Source of the DNA: Pascua guehoae
Taxonomy: Eukaryota > Basidiomycota > Tremellomycetes > Trichosporonales > Trichosporonaceae
DNA length: 64,000 nt
NCBI GenBank assembly: GCA_001600415.1
Contig: BCJX01000020.1
Coordinates: forward strand, 211,836 to 275,835
Direction: 5' to 3'
Below are positions 36,395-48,387 of this stretch, in pieces. Position 1 is the first letter of the stretch, and each line of letters begins with the position of its first letter. Under the pieces are notes generated by a model that saw nothing but the letters and a program-made list of their open reading frames with translations, was not told the origin of the DNA and did not search any database. The position numbers were made by a program, and so were the translations under genes.

Positions 36395-39300
36395 CTAAGC
36401 CCCGCCGTCCTCGTGGTATCGCAGCGGCTCTGCGGCGCCAAACTTGAAAGGGAGCGGCCTGAGGGTCGGATCTGCCCTTCTCTTTCCGAGTTGCCACTGG
36501 ACCCAGTACATCTGCTCGTGCTCGCGGATGTAGCGCGCGCCGTGAAAGCTGTGTAAAACAACTTCCCGGGATAGCAAGCCGAGCCTACGACGGTCGCTGC
36601 TGTACTCGTAGAAGCGTTCCGTGAGCCATCCGACGTCCTCGGGCTTGATATCGTTGGGAAGGACCGGGTGGGCAGCAACAGCCAAAGAGGAGGGCCCTGC
36701 GTGAGGATCAGTGGTAAACTTCGCCCAAGGGCCGACCATGCTGAGCATGCTGATCTGGGCGCGAGCCAAGGCCATAGGATCGTTGGGGGGAACAACCTCG
36801 CCGTAACGCTGTGTATCTTGTTCGGGGTCGGTCAGAACGAGGGCCGTAGCGCCGACCTCGGTGGCGACGATTGGGACACCGGCGAGCGCTGCCTCGCCGA
36901 TGGCCAGTGGGAGGCCCTCAGAGATGGACGAGTTCATGAACAGCCACGCGTCCTTGAGCACCTTTTTCGAGTTTCCAAAGCCAGCCAAGGTGACGTGAGC
37001 GCCCAGATTCTTTTCGACGATGAGCTTTTCCATCTGGACAGCGTACTCGGGCTGCCGATCTTTGGCCCCATAAATTACGAGTCGGTAATCGGTAAAGCCG
37101 AACTGATTGATGATGATATCCGCGGCCTGAATAGCAAACTTGATCCCCTTGATAAACTGAACGTTGGATAGCATGACCACTGTCGGAACGTCGGTCCGGA
37201 CTTTATCGACCGGTTTGTACGCGTCCATATTGCTGATGCCGTTGACAACGGGGTCAATCTTGCGACGGAAGTGGTTCCGGTCACCCACCCTTGACCCGTC
37301 GGTACCAAGCTCGACTTCCCACATGCTGATGGAGAATGTCAGCAGTGACGCGAGAGCAACTCATGTTGTGCGACTTACGGATTGAACACCGACGCGCACG
37401 GGAGGATTACGTCCGCATGGAAGTAGGCCAGATGAGTGGCCAACCCGATACCAGCTAAGACCATGGACTGGACAGCCACCGGTAGTTCACACTGCGCCAC
37501 GCTAAAGTTGAGGCAGCACTCTCGCCAGAGGATGGCGTGATCCCAGATGCCAAAGGTCACGCCACGACGGTACTTGAGCACCATGCCAAAGAGGCTGCTG
37601 ATGCCGTGATGGGTACTCTGGAAGACGCGTGGGCAGTGTTCGGGCACACCAACAGCAAAGATGAAAAAGTAGGCCAGGTAAACGTAGAGCGACTCGCGAA
37701 AGTCGATCAGGCTCGGGCGCGCAATGTCAAAGCACTCGGTTGGGTCCACAATGTTGGGATCGTTGTACGGTTTGAGCCATGCCGCAACCCATGCCTGCTC
37801 GACCTCTTGTGACCTCCACGTGCGCGTGTAGTCCTTGTGCTCGTAGTACTTGGCCATGGAGAGGAAGACGTTACTGAGCGAGACGAGGTCGGCATAGGTG
37901 TAACGCTTGGTGCGGCAGCCCTTGACAAACTGGTTCAGAAGCGGGATAAAGGTGTCCACAACATCGCGCTGGAGGTCTGTGTCATCGATCTTTTCGTCGA
38001 CCTGAGACTGGAGAAGGTTGTCATGAAGGCCATGGTTGGCTGTACCGCCATTGAGACCCCAAAGAGGCAAAAGCTTGATCGATTGCACTCCCTTCTCGAC
38101 CTGGAACCGGGGAATACCGTAATCGTTGGCGCACTCGGCCAGGACGTGGTTGCGGATCGTGCTGTGCCCGTTTACCAGATCGCGACGACAGTTGGACACA
38201 CCGCCCGGTGAGATGGGCCAACACCCAACGTCGTTGAAAATGATCGAGACGCGGTTGTGGGTATCGTTGTAGCAGTCCTGGGGACGCGCAGTGACAGCGT
38301 TGGCGTCGGTGCTGAGACCCATGGCGTATAGGTCTGATGTACGGATGGCTAGCAGGGTGACTTCGGACACGTCCGTCTCAATGTCAATGGCGGCGACAAT
38401 CTGGCTGATATTGCTGTCCAGTGCGCGGACAGCCTCGTCGAGTTGACCCCAGTCACGGGCGCGCCAGTAGCCGCGAAGAAGTGGCTCCTCACGTAGGATG
38501 ATTTCGTCAACGAAACACGCGGTGACGGCGTCAATGTCGTTGCCTTTCAACCATCTGCTCCAGAGCTCGGTGCGGATCCGGCTGGTCGGCACCTGGCTGT
38601 AGGTACAACGGTTCAGCCGAGCTACCCAACCGGAAGGGTCGAGGATTGCGAAAAGTCCCGGAACTTTGTCGACATTGGCGTAACGTCGCATCTGGCGAAT
38701 CTGCAGGGGCGAATGGTAAATGAGCAGATCGTCCATATCAAGAGCCTGATTCGTAGGCCAGTCGAGGAGGGGTTTCTCATTCGCCAAGAGCGTGGGAGCG
38801 TGAGTCAAAACCGTCCGCTGCCCGTTGGCCTGCTCGAGGAAAGTCGTAACGATGGGGTCCCGTCGGTGGCTCCAATCGTAAGTGGTGGTATACGTCCTGC
38901 CCGCAATCCGGCGAATAATGAGGCCCACGTTATGAGACGGAACCCAAGTATAGTCCTCAATATCGACGGGCTTTCCCCAGAAGACGCAGAGCGTGTCATC
39001 GGTGCCCGCGACTCGATAGTGGGCCCGAAGGACTTTGGAGCTCCCCTTGCTGCTGAGCTTGTAGTGATAGCGGAATCCCAAAGCGACGTTGTCGATGGTC
39101 ATGGTGCCGTGGACGATACGACCATGCTTGTCGTAGGACCCTACGCTGTGGAACCCATCGTGGATTAGTTCTCTGCTGATGGGCCGACGTGAGGATTTAG
39201 CTGGATCATAATTGTACGTCGATATCCGCCCACCAGCCTCCAACCGCCTCGTAAGACGGCAGTGGCTATCGTATGTTGCCACAGACAGCGGTTCGCTCTT

Positions 39301-42300
39301 GTCGGGAACTGTTGTCGGGGTGCCAGGAAACACCTGCAACACCAGAGCGTTGTGGTCGTCGACGAATGCGAAGCCAGTAACGGAAGAGCGCTTTAGCTCA
39401 ACCACGATTCGGTTCTTGTAGATCTTGCGCCTGGCTCCTTTTGCTGCAAGTCGGGTGATGTGGGCAATGGAAGGACGCTGCAAGACGAGGAAACAGTAGA
39501 TCCAGAAGTTGCGAATGATCCAGGAGGCCTTCCAAACCGCCATGATAAGGTAAAGGAGAGGGCGTCGCAAGTATACGCCGTCAAGGAGATACGAGAGCTC
39601 ACGTTCTACGTTTGAGCTTCCTCCCGCGATGATGGCGATCCACTTGACGACAAGGAAGGGGATGCGAGCGACCGCGTGCCATATGTTTTCGACGATGCCC
39701 CGGGATTCTCTACCTCGGGTGATGGCAACAGGCCTTAGCAGGGGAGGGGGTTCGTATACGGAGGATTGACCAGGGTCGAGATAGACCACACGGCTGTACT
39801 GCTCGATACTTCTCTTATGCAACTCGAGCGCAAGTTTGGCATGGAAGTCGACTGTCGCCAGGTCAACTTGAGCCTGGGAGGCCCAAGCGATATACTCGTT
39901 TGAGAGCCGGGTCGGCTGATCCTCGATGCGGCTGATAATGACTTCGCGTACAGGTTGAGGAAGGCTATGCCACTGGGTGTTAATGTCTATACCCAGGCAC
40001 AGCTGTGTCGTGAAGTCCATCCGAAATCGGCGTGAGGATAAAGCCAGCAGGTTCGCGTCGGGGCCAGCAAAAGTATATTCGTCCTCGAGTCTCTTGGAGA
40101 TGCAGTCGTTGCCTGGAATCATATGTTCGGAGTACACCGCCTGTTCCTCCGACAGCCCCAGTTGCACATGAGCGACGTGGTAGAGAAGTGCCTCCGCAAT
40201 GATGTAGGGAAGTTGGATCTTTGGGGAGTGATGAAGCGGACCACCGATGGGGGGTTGTCCGGAGAAGCAGACCGCAACATGGAGAGTCGTCTCGTCGTTT
40301 TTGAAGCTCAGGGACGCAGCATCCGCAAAGCCGGCTTCGAGAAAGTGTTGTCGACTGAGAACAGCTGCCTTAACTTGGCCGGTGACCCACATGCGTAGTG
40401 CAGCGTCGCCAACTTGTGCAGGCCATCCAGACACAGTCCCCCGAAGATCCTGGCCTGGACCGAGACAGAGGAGAGCCGTTACACGGTTGGCTATGTCTGT
40501 GCCATCCCAGCTGATGACGGTTGGAACTGTGAATGCCTTGGGAAGGTTGTTCTTGCACCGAGGGGAATCAACGACTGTGGGTGTCACCAAGACCTTTCGT
40601 TGAATGTAGACGGTATGCTCGTCTGGGGTGCCCGTGTCCCGGGACGGTGAGGACAGCGCCGAGGGTGAGGAAGACCAGTCTTTGTAAGACCAAAGTGTTG
40701 TTCCAACGGCGGCGAGAGCAGCAGCGAAGTTTTGCGCGAGCATGTCCGTGTACAAGAAGCCAGCAGACCAGGGAAGTGCGTGAGCGATACAACCGCCGAC
40801 GAAACCGATTACGGCGGAGGATAGAATGATCCGGACATGAACGGCCACGTTTGTGGTAAAACACCGGTTGAACTGGAAAAGGATGGCGCAAGTGTACCCA
40901 AAGGAGTAGCCGTAGTACATGATGATCGTCTCCTTAGTGTCGATAAACAGCCAGAGCAGGGTGGTCATGGCGCCGAAGACGATGAGGACCTTGCTGAAGA
41001 CATCGACCAAGGCCTTGCCGAGGGCTGTCTGGCGCTTGCTCTCAACTTGGGCGGCGACCTGTTTGGCGTCCTCGAGATCACGTAGTTTGTCGGCGGACAG
41101 AGCGTCCCGCACGGGCCAGTACTGGTACAGCGTAGCGTCGAGGACGACTGATGCGAAACAAAAGTAGCAGAGGCAAAAGCAAAAGCCATAGCGAGAACGG
41201 GTGTCGGTGTAAATGCTTGGGTAGGGCTTGCGGGCGCCCATGGAAAGCATGATCCAGCGGTCCAAGAGAGCAACGAGAAAGAGACCCAGATTTTGTCCAA
41301 TGTCGTATCTTGCGTGGCGGAACAAGACAAGGGCGTTATTGTCCTTTAGGCCCCGGGACAGCTGACGCTGCTGATGTATGGCGTCCTCGACCTTGTTGAA
41401 CCATGCCGGGGAGAAGATTTCCGGGATGTTGGAGCCCCCGCCACTTTTTTGGAGTAACCAATCGATGTAAGGCAAGCCCTTGGCCACCTTGGAGACGAGA
41501 TCGTCGTTCAAGAGCTCATCCTTGGATGGGACAGTCGTGCTAATAAAGAAGTTGCGACCGTGGCGGCGGGGGCGGTAGGTGGCGATAGCGGCCCTAAACG
41601 CGTTTTGGGCTTCAAGAGACACGTCGGATTGCCGTTTCTCTGTATTGCAGGTGGCGTTGTCCGAATCGCTGGATGAGACTGAGCTCATTTGGCTGGTGTG
41701 CCACCTCAGTATGTCGGCCTGATGAAATGCGGGGATGTTGCTCATCCAGTTGGACCATCGGTGGCAGAGACGGCGGTAGCGGTACAGCACCAAAACCAGG
41801 AAGGTGTACAAGACTGAGAGATAGATGGCGAGATCGTATCCGTTGACAAAGGTTGACAGTAGGGGAGAGAGCAAGAGCAGGAAAAACGACTGCAAGAAGA
41901 CGATGCGGCCCGAAGGAAGAGGATTGCCATGCTGGTGCATGGTGCTCATGACGCCGAGGAGGTTGAGGTAGGTCGACACGCCCAGCATGTACGCCGCAAA
42001 AACCAAACCAGATGTGACGGACAGGTTGACAGTGAAGCCAATAAAGCCCAAAATGGAGACGATGGCGGCAATCACAAACCCTCCCGAAAGTCTCTGGACG
42101 TGGAAGTGGATCATGTTGCTGTAGGCGTAGTGAGGCAGGTAGTAGCTAGCTCCGCTGCCAACCCAACCTGTGACACCTGCAGTGAGAAGCAGACTGGCCA
42201 GAATGGCATACACGGAGACTTGGACGTGTCGAGGATCCATGAAGCCCGTCATGAATAATCCCCGCCCCAGGAAGGTCAACAGAAAAATGTCTGCGACTGC

Positions 42301-45300
42301 GGGCATGCAAAAGATAGACATGGCGCTGGCGGCTGCAAAGCGCCTCTTCCAGACGTGCACCCACGTGTCTGGGGCGAGGCGGGCAGATGAGGGAGATGCT
42401 GCCAGCATATTGAGGACGGCCTTCCGGGAGGGCTTTGGGGCGGTGTCCGTGGATGCGTACATTGTCATAATCTCGTTGTGTTCGCGGTCGTGCAACGTTG
42501 GGGCCCCCAGACTTTTCAGCGACTGGTTGTACCGGTGATAGATGATCTCCCCAATGTCTGGGGGTACGAGACCGAAATAGCTTTCGCACTGAGAGCCCAG
42601 GGTCCAGAGCTCGGAGAAGACGGCGGCTTGATCGGGCTGGGAGAGGAAGAGGGGGCAGCGGTCGGTCGACTCCAGGTAGACGTCCTCGAACGCGGCACGG
42701 CGGAGAATGGTAAAGAAGATGAGAGCGTAAAAGTCGGCTGCAACGTCGACCTGTTGGGAGCTGCCACCGGGAGAGCATGTTCCGCTGTAGCAGTGAATAA
42801 GGGGCTGGGTAAACTTGCTCAGAATACTATGGCTTCCATAGTAGAGTGCGTCGACGATGGCCTCTTCCATCCGGTCGTGGAAAACGACGAGGTCTTCAAG
42901 CAAGGGAAGTCGCTTAGCGCCTCGCCGGGCATGTTCTTCGAGGCGGACTCGGAGGAGGTGTTCCATAGGCATGGTGCCATCCAGCGACGTACGAGCACAC
43001 AAGCTCTTCCAGTTAGACTGGGTGGTGCGCTCAATGAGGATGGACCTCGCGTATTGGCCCATGGCGTTGGTCAATCGATGGTTGGACTGAGAAAGGCGGA
43101 TCTTCTGGAGTAGGAGGAGGAGCTCAGCGGGGGTAGCCGAGTCTAACGCCGTCCTGATGGTGGACGGAAGCCCACTAACGTGTCGGAGCCCAGTGACGTT
43201 TTCAAGGAGGACCTCGTGCTCAAATCTTTCAAGGCGAGTCATGTGATGGTGTGCGAGCCAAGTGTGGAGAATGACTGCCGCGTCGTTTGGCGAGTTCTGC
43301 GAGACGAAGATGTCGATTCCACCGGGGTCCGACTCGTCTCTGACATTGCAGACACCCCAGAACTCGGCATCGCCTTCGGGCATACGGAATCCGGTGTGAA
43401 GGCCTTTGTATGCCCGAACGCCGCGCGTTCGGAGCCCATTGATGAGGTCGTGCACGTGGATGTCGCAGTCTTGATCATGGGCCAATGACACAAGAGCAGC
43501 AAGGATGCTCTGCTCCTCGGCACCCCTAATGGCCTGTAGCATGTCCAGTTCGCGTAGGTGAGCTTGTGAGTCGACAATGGCACTGTAGTGGCCAATATGC
43601 GGCTCTGACCGGATGGGAAAGCACCCCTTGGCGGATAGCGGGCTCCCATTCAGTTCGGCGTTCCACAAGTCGGCCTCGGATGACAAGAAGAAAGTGTCGG
43701 GATACGAGGGCGATGTCGCCATTTGCGTGGGGTCTTGCAGAGTGGCGATAAGATGGGCCGGGATCTCCTTGCCCTCAAAGATGGCAGTGGCGCCAAAGAC
43801 TAGACGTTCAAGGTCTCCCAGGGGCAACCGGGATACCGTGTCCGACGCGGATAATGGATCGTCGACGTCGTGGGAGAAGACCACTGCCCTATCCTCCGAA
43901 CTCCATGACTTCTGGAGCTCGACAATCTCGGCGCGGCGCAAGTATTCGAAGCCACTGATTGTCTTGGATGCGGCGGCTGGTGACCTCTGGAGGCCACCCA
44001 AAGCGGCGATTTGACGGGGACCATGCTGGAGAACGGCGCCGAAATGCTCGGCGAGCTTGACGGCTCTCTTGACCACGGACGGATGGGGTCGCTGTTGCCA
44101 CTCGTCCCAAAAGCCGACGAAAAAGTCGTTGCCGGCGGTACAGTGATCACGCGCTCGGGCGCACCGCACCATGACGTCACGGAGGCGTCGAGCTTGGAAA
44201 TAGCCCCGTCGCTCTCCATTGTCGAGGATGCAGGCATTTTCAAGAATCAGGCCAGACGCGCGGGCAAAGCTCAATCGGTCCAGTACCTCGCAATCGTGAT
44301 GGCAAACGAGAATACAGGAGATTCGACGCTCGTTCAAGGCCTCGAGTAGGCTGTCGACTTGTGTGGGCTCTGTCGTGGAAGAGAACCGCACAGCGAAGCC
44401 CGCCAGGTCGAAACGGGTGTACAAGTCGACGAGACCGTCAACGGTTGCGGCAAGCGTGTCGTTTCCGAGGCCATTTCCACCCAAAGTCCCAGTATCGACA
44501 CTGCCCCGTCTCGTCTGCTCCGAAACAGTGTGGCTAAAGCAGCTGACAAGGGACTGTCTCGAGTGGGCCGCCGGGGATATGTCGCCGTTGCTGCTCATCT
44601 CTAGAGGAAAAACCGCCAGATCGCAAGCTCCCTTGACTTGGAGTGATGTTGCGCTCCGTAAAGACGACATCTTGAAGGATGCGCTCGATCCTACGCTGGC
44701 CAAGCTACGGGTATGCTTCCGACTCGGCTTCCTGACATCAGTCAGCGCCCCTGTTGCTCGTGATATATCCCTCTTTGGGGAACGCTAGATGCTTACCACG
44801 ATCTGCGGGATGTTGTTTTACCGGGAACCTTGGTTCTGGCTCTTGTGCTGGATGATAGGAGACGGTAGAGGATGAATAGAGCGACCGGAACCACCATTGC
44901 GGCGGCCCCGACAGCGAGGCTGACTGCTTGGTACCAGCTGGCCAGCCTTCTATCCGAAGGGAGGATGCTGTTGCAGTAGACATCGTAGCTGCCGGGCGTA
45001 CATTCCAATAGTCTTTGGTTGTTGACCCCCGGAGGGAAAAAGGACGCCATGAGGTCGCGCAGTACGGTCCCGAACAAGCGATTACAAGTGTCGGCAGGTG
45101 CCGACAGTGGAAGGCCTCTGCGATGTAAGCCCCTAGTCAGAGCTGATACCAACCCTTGGTAACTCACAGCTTCTCTGTATCACTGTTATTGTTGTGGCAG
45201 CAGATATCGAACCTGAGAGGAATATCTAAGTCGACACGCGTTCCGTTATGTGCAATATATGGAGTGACAAGATCGGAAGAAAGCTGAAAGCTCAAAATCA

Positions 45301-45301
45301 T
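36395..45301 (-). CDS. gt4c: Gt4C-like giant membrane glycosyltransferase (galactosaminogalactan synthase)
   Basis: Four minus-strand exons, 45168-45301, 44797-45117, 37379-44731 and 36395-37325, join in frame to about 2,912 residues. The first two exons are recovered from splice signals (GTGAGT, GTAAGC, GTAAGT donors) and add a Cys-containing ectodomain and a first membrane helix (residues about 108-130, AVSLAVGAAAMVVPVALFIL). Residues 150-940 are soluble and unrecognised. Clusters of membrane helices follow at about 945-1150, 1320-1490 and 1840-1915. A PelF-like GT4 glycosyltransferase occupies roughly 2400-2870, with FQSTHHGISSLFGMVLKYRR, VVMLSNVQFIKGIKFAI, LVIYGAKDRQPEY and the EX7E motif EGLPLAIGEAALAGVP. 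In A. fumigatus, Gt4C is the predicted polymerase/exporter of GAG. The four neighbours downstream of its promoter are the other four GAG genes, which supports the assignment. Substrate specificity is inferred from context. Confidence 0.85.
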
Positions 45302-46253
45302 CACAACACCTCACATGTGACCGGCCACCCTTCGAGCCGAGATCAGGAGTTGCGAGAATCAAACGACCACCGCAAATGGTCGGAATGGGACGAGATCCTG
45401 GTTCAGAGCGGAAGGACACGGCGTCGAAATCCAGTACAAACAAACAAAAACTGTTGGGTGGCCCGAGGGAGCTGCCGCTCAGGGGCGAGCGAGCGAGCTG
45501 TGCGCACGTGCTCGTACCTCGATCGAGAGAACTGTGCGCAGGCACGAGGGAGCGAACTGTGCGCCGGCGCGAGAGAGCGAGCTGTGCGCAGGTGCGAGGG
45601 AGCGAGCTTTGCGCAGGCGCGAGCAAGCCGGCTGTACCCAGGCGCGAGCGAACGAGCTGCCCGCGCGTGTGTCCTAGATGTGCATGGTGTACCAATACCT
45701 AGGTATCAATGGTCGCAACCGAATAGGTAAGATGGCTCGTGGGAAGATCCAGGAGGGCAACGACAGGGCGGCAATGGCCCTCAACATAGAGCGCGACTGG
45801 CTTAAGAGTACCATGCGGTGCCACCACGAACAGTAGTTTTGGCTGTTCTGTTTCTTTGGTCTTGACTCGGGGTCGTTTTTGCCCGACCCCTTGCCCGTCT
45901 GATGATGTCGGCAGAAATGCGGGAGAGGATGCGTTGAGGAGCTGCCCATGGGAAGGTATGGAGGGAGGCATGGAGGGAGGCATGCGGAGACGTATGGAGC
46001 GCTACACAGCCTTGTTTTCCACTTCACACTCAAGAGAGGCCCTCCTCATGACAGCCCTGAGTGGCATTCAACAGCCCATCCTCCTTTCCCACCTCCCTTG
46101 GCTTACGCGGTTCGTGGGTTTGGTCAGAGAGTCCCTCAAAGCATTTAACAGTAAAAAGAATCACGACTCTCACTACCCCTCTTCCTTCAAGTTCTCGGGT
46201 CGCTCCTCCTTCGCTACCGCCTATCTTTATCCCCACCAACATCTTGAGTGACA
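45302..46253. promoter_or_regulatory. Divergent promoter region of gt4c and uge3, with tandem repeats
   Basis: 952 bases between the two starts. The uge3-proximal part is CT-rich (CTCCTTTCCCACCTCCC). A degenerate repeat array occupies 45480-45665. The open frames through the array are repeat artefacts. No regulator site is claimed. Confidence 0.55.
45480..45665. repeat. Degenerate ~27-base repeat array (GCGAGCTGTGCGCAGG)
   Basis: About seven imperfect units of the form GAGCGAGCTGTGCGCAGGYGCGAG stand between the gt4c and uge3 start codons. Each contains a TGCGCA palindrome or a close variant. Confidence 0.75.
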
Positions 46254-47600
46254 ATGAGCGGCTCAACTGCGCTCTCAGCTTCGGCCTTCTCTCCTCCGTC
46301 AATTGAAACCTGCCGCCTCTTTACGTCCTCCGAAACCTCTCCTGCCACAAGCCTTCAGCTTGACACGGACTCGAGGGTGAACGACTGGCATTCACTTGCC
46401 GTCACTGTCCCCACTGAAACCTATGTCCTCGTCATTGGCGGCCTCGGTTTCATCGGTTCCCACACCGTACTTGAGCTCCTCAAGGCTGGGAAAAATGTCA
46501 TTATTATCGACAACCTCAGCAACAGCTTCGAACACGTCTTGGGTCGCATCGGTACGGCAGCTGCGTTATGGTGCAAGTCCAACGGCCGGCCGCTACCCAT
46601 CATTAAGTTTCACCAGCTCGACTACAGCAGCGAGGCGATGCATTTTGTGCTCGAGGCGTACTCCGACATTACCCCTGAGTTGGCAACAACAACGTTCTAC
46701 AACGGCCCACCACGTGCCCCCCAACGCCGTTCGAGGATTACGGGTGTCATCCATTTTGCCGCCTTCAAGTCTGTGAGCGACTCGATCGCCCACCCCCTCG
46801 AATATTACGACAACAACGTGTGTGGCCTGGTCGGCCTCCTCAAGCTGCTAGACCGCCACAATATTCGGAAGTTTGTCTTTTCCTCATCAGCCACCGTCTA
46901 CGGCACCAAGGCCGACAGCGGTCGCCCCCTGCGTGAGGAGGACGTCGTCCACCACCCCGAGGCGTACATCGACGACCATGCTACGTTGCAGCATGCTGTT
47001 CCCGGCACCACCGGCCTCCTGAGCCCGTACGCTCGCACAAAGTACTTTGGCGAGGCTATCCTTGCCGATCTCGCATACGCTTCTCCCTCGTGGAATATTA
47101 TCGCTCTGCGCTACTTTAACCCGATCGGCTGCGATGTCACCGGCATGCTTGGCGAGGATCCCCGAGGCGAGCCCACCAATCTCTTCCCCGTTATCACCAA
47201 GGTGCTCACTGGCGCCCGCCCCCATCTCGACATCTTCGGAAACGATTGGGAGACACGCGATGGCACAGCAATCCGTGACTTTATCCATGTCTCCGACCTC
47301 GCACGTGGACACGTCGCTGCACTTGTGGCCTCACTCGACGCCCCCTTCCGCACTTTCAACCTCGGGACTGGCACCGGCACCACCGTCTCCGAGGCCGTGC
47401 ACGCGCTGGAAAAGGCTGCTGGTCGCAAGATCCCGACGACCCTTGCTCCGCGCAGAGAGGGTGATGTGGGGTCATGTGTTGCCTCCAACACACGCGCTGT
47501 CACCGAGCTCGGGTGGACAGCTACCGAGAGCCTGATCCAATGCGCAAGCGACCTTTGGAACTTTGTCTCTCGCTGGCCAGCTCCCGCCGACTCGGTGTGA
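46254..47600 (+). CDS. uge3: UDP-glucose/UDP-GlcNAc 4-epimerase (Uge3-like)
   Basis: A single exon of 448 residues; the ATG at 46254 is chosen over an upstream GTG frame extension. The enzyme is a short-chain dehydrogenase-fold NAD epimerase that interconverts UDP-Glc/UDP-Gal and, in the Uge3 type, UDP-GlcNAc/UDP-GalNAc. The Rossmann motif is VIGGLGFIGSHTV (residues about 60), then IDNLSNS, VIHFAAFKSVSDS, the catalytic Ser in FSSSATVYG, and Tyr-x3-Lys in SPYARTKYFGE. ALRYFNPIGCD and IRDFIHVSDLARGH follow. The N-terminal ~55 residues are an unconserved extension. In the cluster it would supply both sugars of galactosaminogalactan. The gene is intronless, unlike most genes here, and is followed 118 bases later by 38 consecutive A. 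Acceptance of GalNAc is inferred from context. Confidence 0.9.
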   Translation: MSGSTALSASAFSPPSIETCRLFTSSETSPATSLQLDTDSRVNDWHSLAVTVPTETYVLVIGGLGFIGSHTVLELLKAGKNVIIIDNLSNSFEHVLGRIGTAAALWCKSNGRPLPIIKFHQLDYSSEAMHFVLEAYSDITPELATTTFYNGPPRAPQRRSRITGVIHFAAFKSVSDSIAHPLEYYDNNVCGLVGLLKLLDRHNIRKFVFSSSATVYGTKADSGRPLREEDVVHHPEAYIDDHATLQHAVPGTTGLLSPYARTKYFGEAILADLAYASPSWNIIALRYFNPIGCDVTGMLGEDPRGEPTNLFPVITKVLTGARPHLDIFGNDWETRDGTAIRDFIHVSDLARGHVAALVASLDAPFRTFNLGTGTGTTVSEAVHALEKAAGRKIPTTLAPRREGDVGSCVASNTRAVTELGWTATESLIQCASDLWNFVSRWPAPADSV

Positions 47601-47715
47601 CGCTGAACAGGAGGAGCAGGACCACGTCCCTGGCCCTGTCATTCACGACATTACCAGTATCATTCCTCTGAATAGTTACTCAATAGATGGACAAAAAGTA
47701 ACAGTAAAAATAACG

Positions 47716-47717
<2 letters not shown>

Positions 47718-47755
<38 letters not shown>
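47718..47755. repeat. Poly-A tract of 38 downstream of uge3
   Basis: 38 uninterrupted A on the uge3 coding strand, starting 118 bases after the stop codon. Confidence 0.95.
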
Positions 47756-47757
<2 letters not shown>

Positions 47758-48387
47758 AGCACATATCTTGTAGGGCAAATGGACTCTTGAATGGTGCGAG
47801 CGTTTGACACAGTGGGGCAGCCATGTGTTTCATCATTAATACAAATGCGTGGGAATGTGGATGTGATCAATAGATGAAACAAGTTTGTTTGCACATCTGA
47901 TCTGCAGCATTTACAGGCTCAAAGCCAGAAACGATCACCGGCCAGTCGCTCGCACAAACAAGAACAACACCGATATGACGATGACCTGGCACCGCAGACC
48001 CGCAGCATTGTCCTTGCCAGAGCCACGAGTGCGGGACAAGTGCATTGGCGGTTGCCGACCGTGCGCGGAACGTTCCGGCCATTGATGGGGGAAAAGCAAT
48101 GTACAGAGGGTGACAAAAAGTGAGAGGCGCAGGGTGAGGCTTCACGTTCCTGTTTCATACCTAGCCTGAGCTGTGCCTGATTGAGGACATTGATTTGCCG
48201 TCGACGCAAATATCTTGACCTCTTGGCAGGCACAGCATGGGCGCCCCTTCGCTTCCTTCTTTCCTTTATCCATATTGTCAGGCACAGACAGAACAGTATA
48301 ACAACAGCAGCACTCGGCTCGTTGCGCTCGCTCCACCGCCTTCCCCTCCACCGCCACAGTCTCTTCAATACACCATCCGCCTCCGCG
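47756..48387. other. Intergenic region between uge3 and sph3
   Basis: Holds the sph3 promoter. The sph3 frame stays open back to 48181 without an ATG, and the bases just before 48388 (CACAGTCTCTTCAATACACC) look like a 5' leader. No other gene is seen. Confidence 0.45.

Noticed and set aside
45248..45730. 160-codon plus-strand ORF in the gt4c-uge3 promoter
   Set aside because: Its apparent repeats arise from the DNA array, and the left part overlaps gt4c exon 1 antisense.
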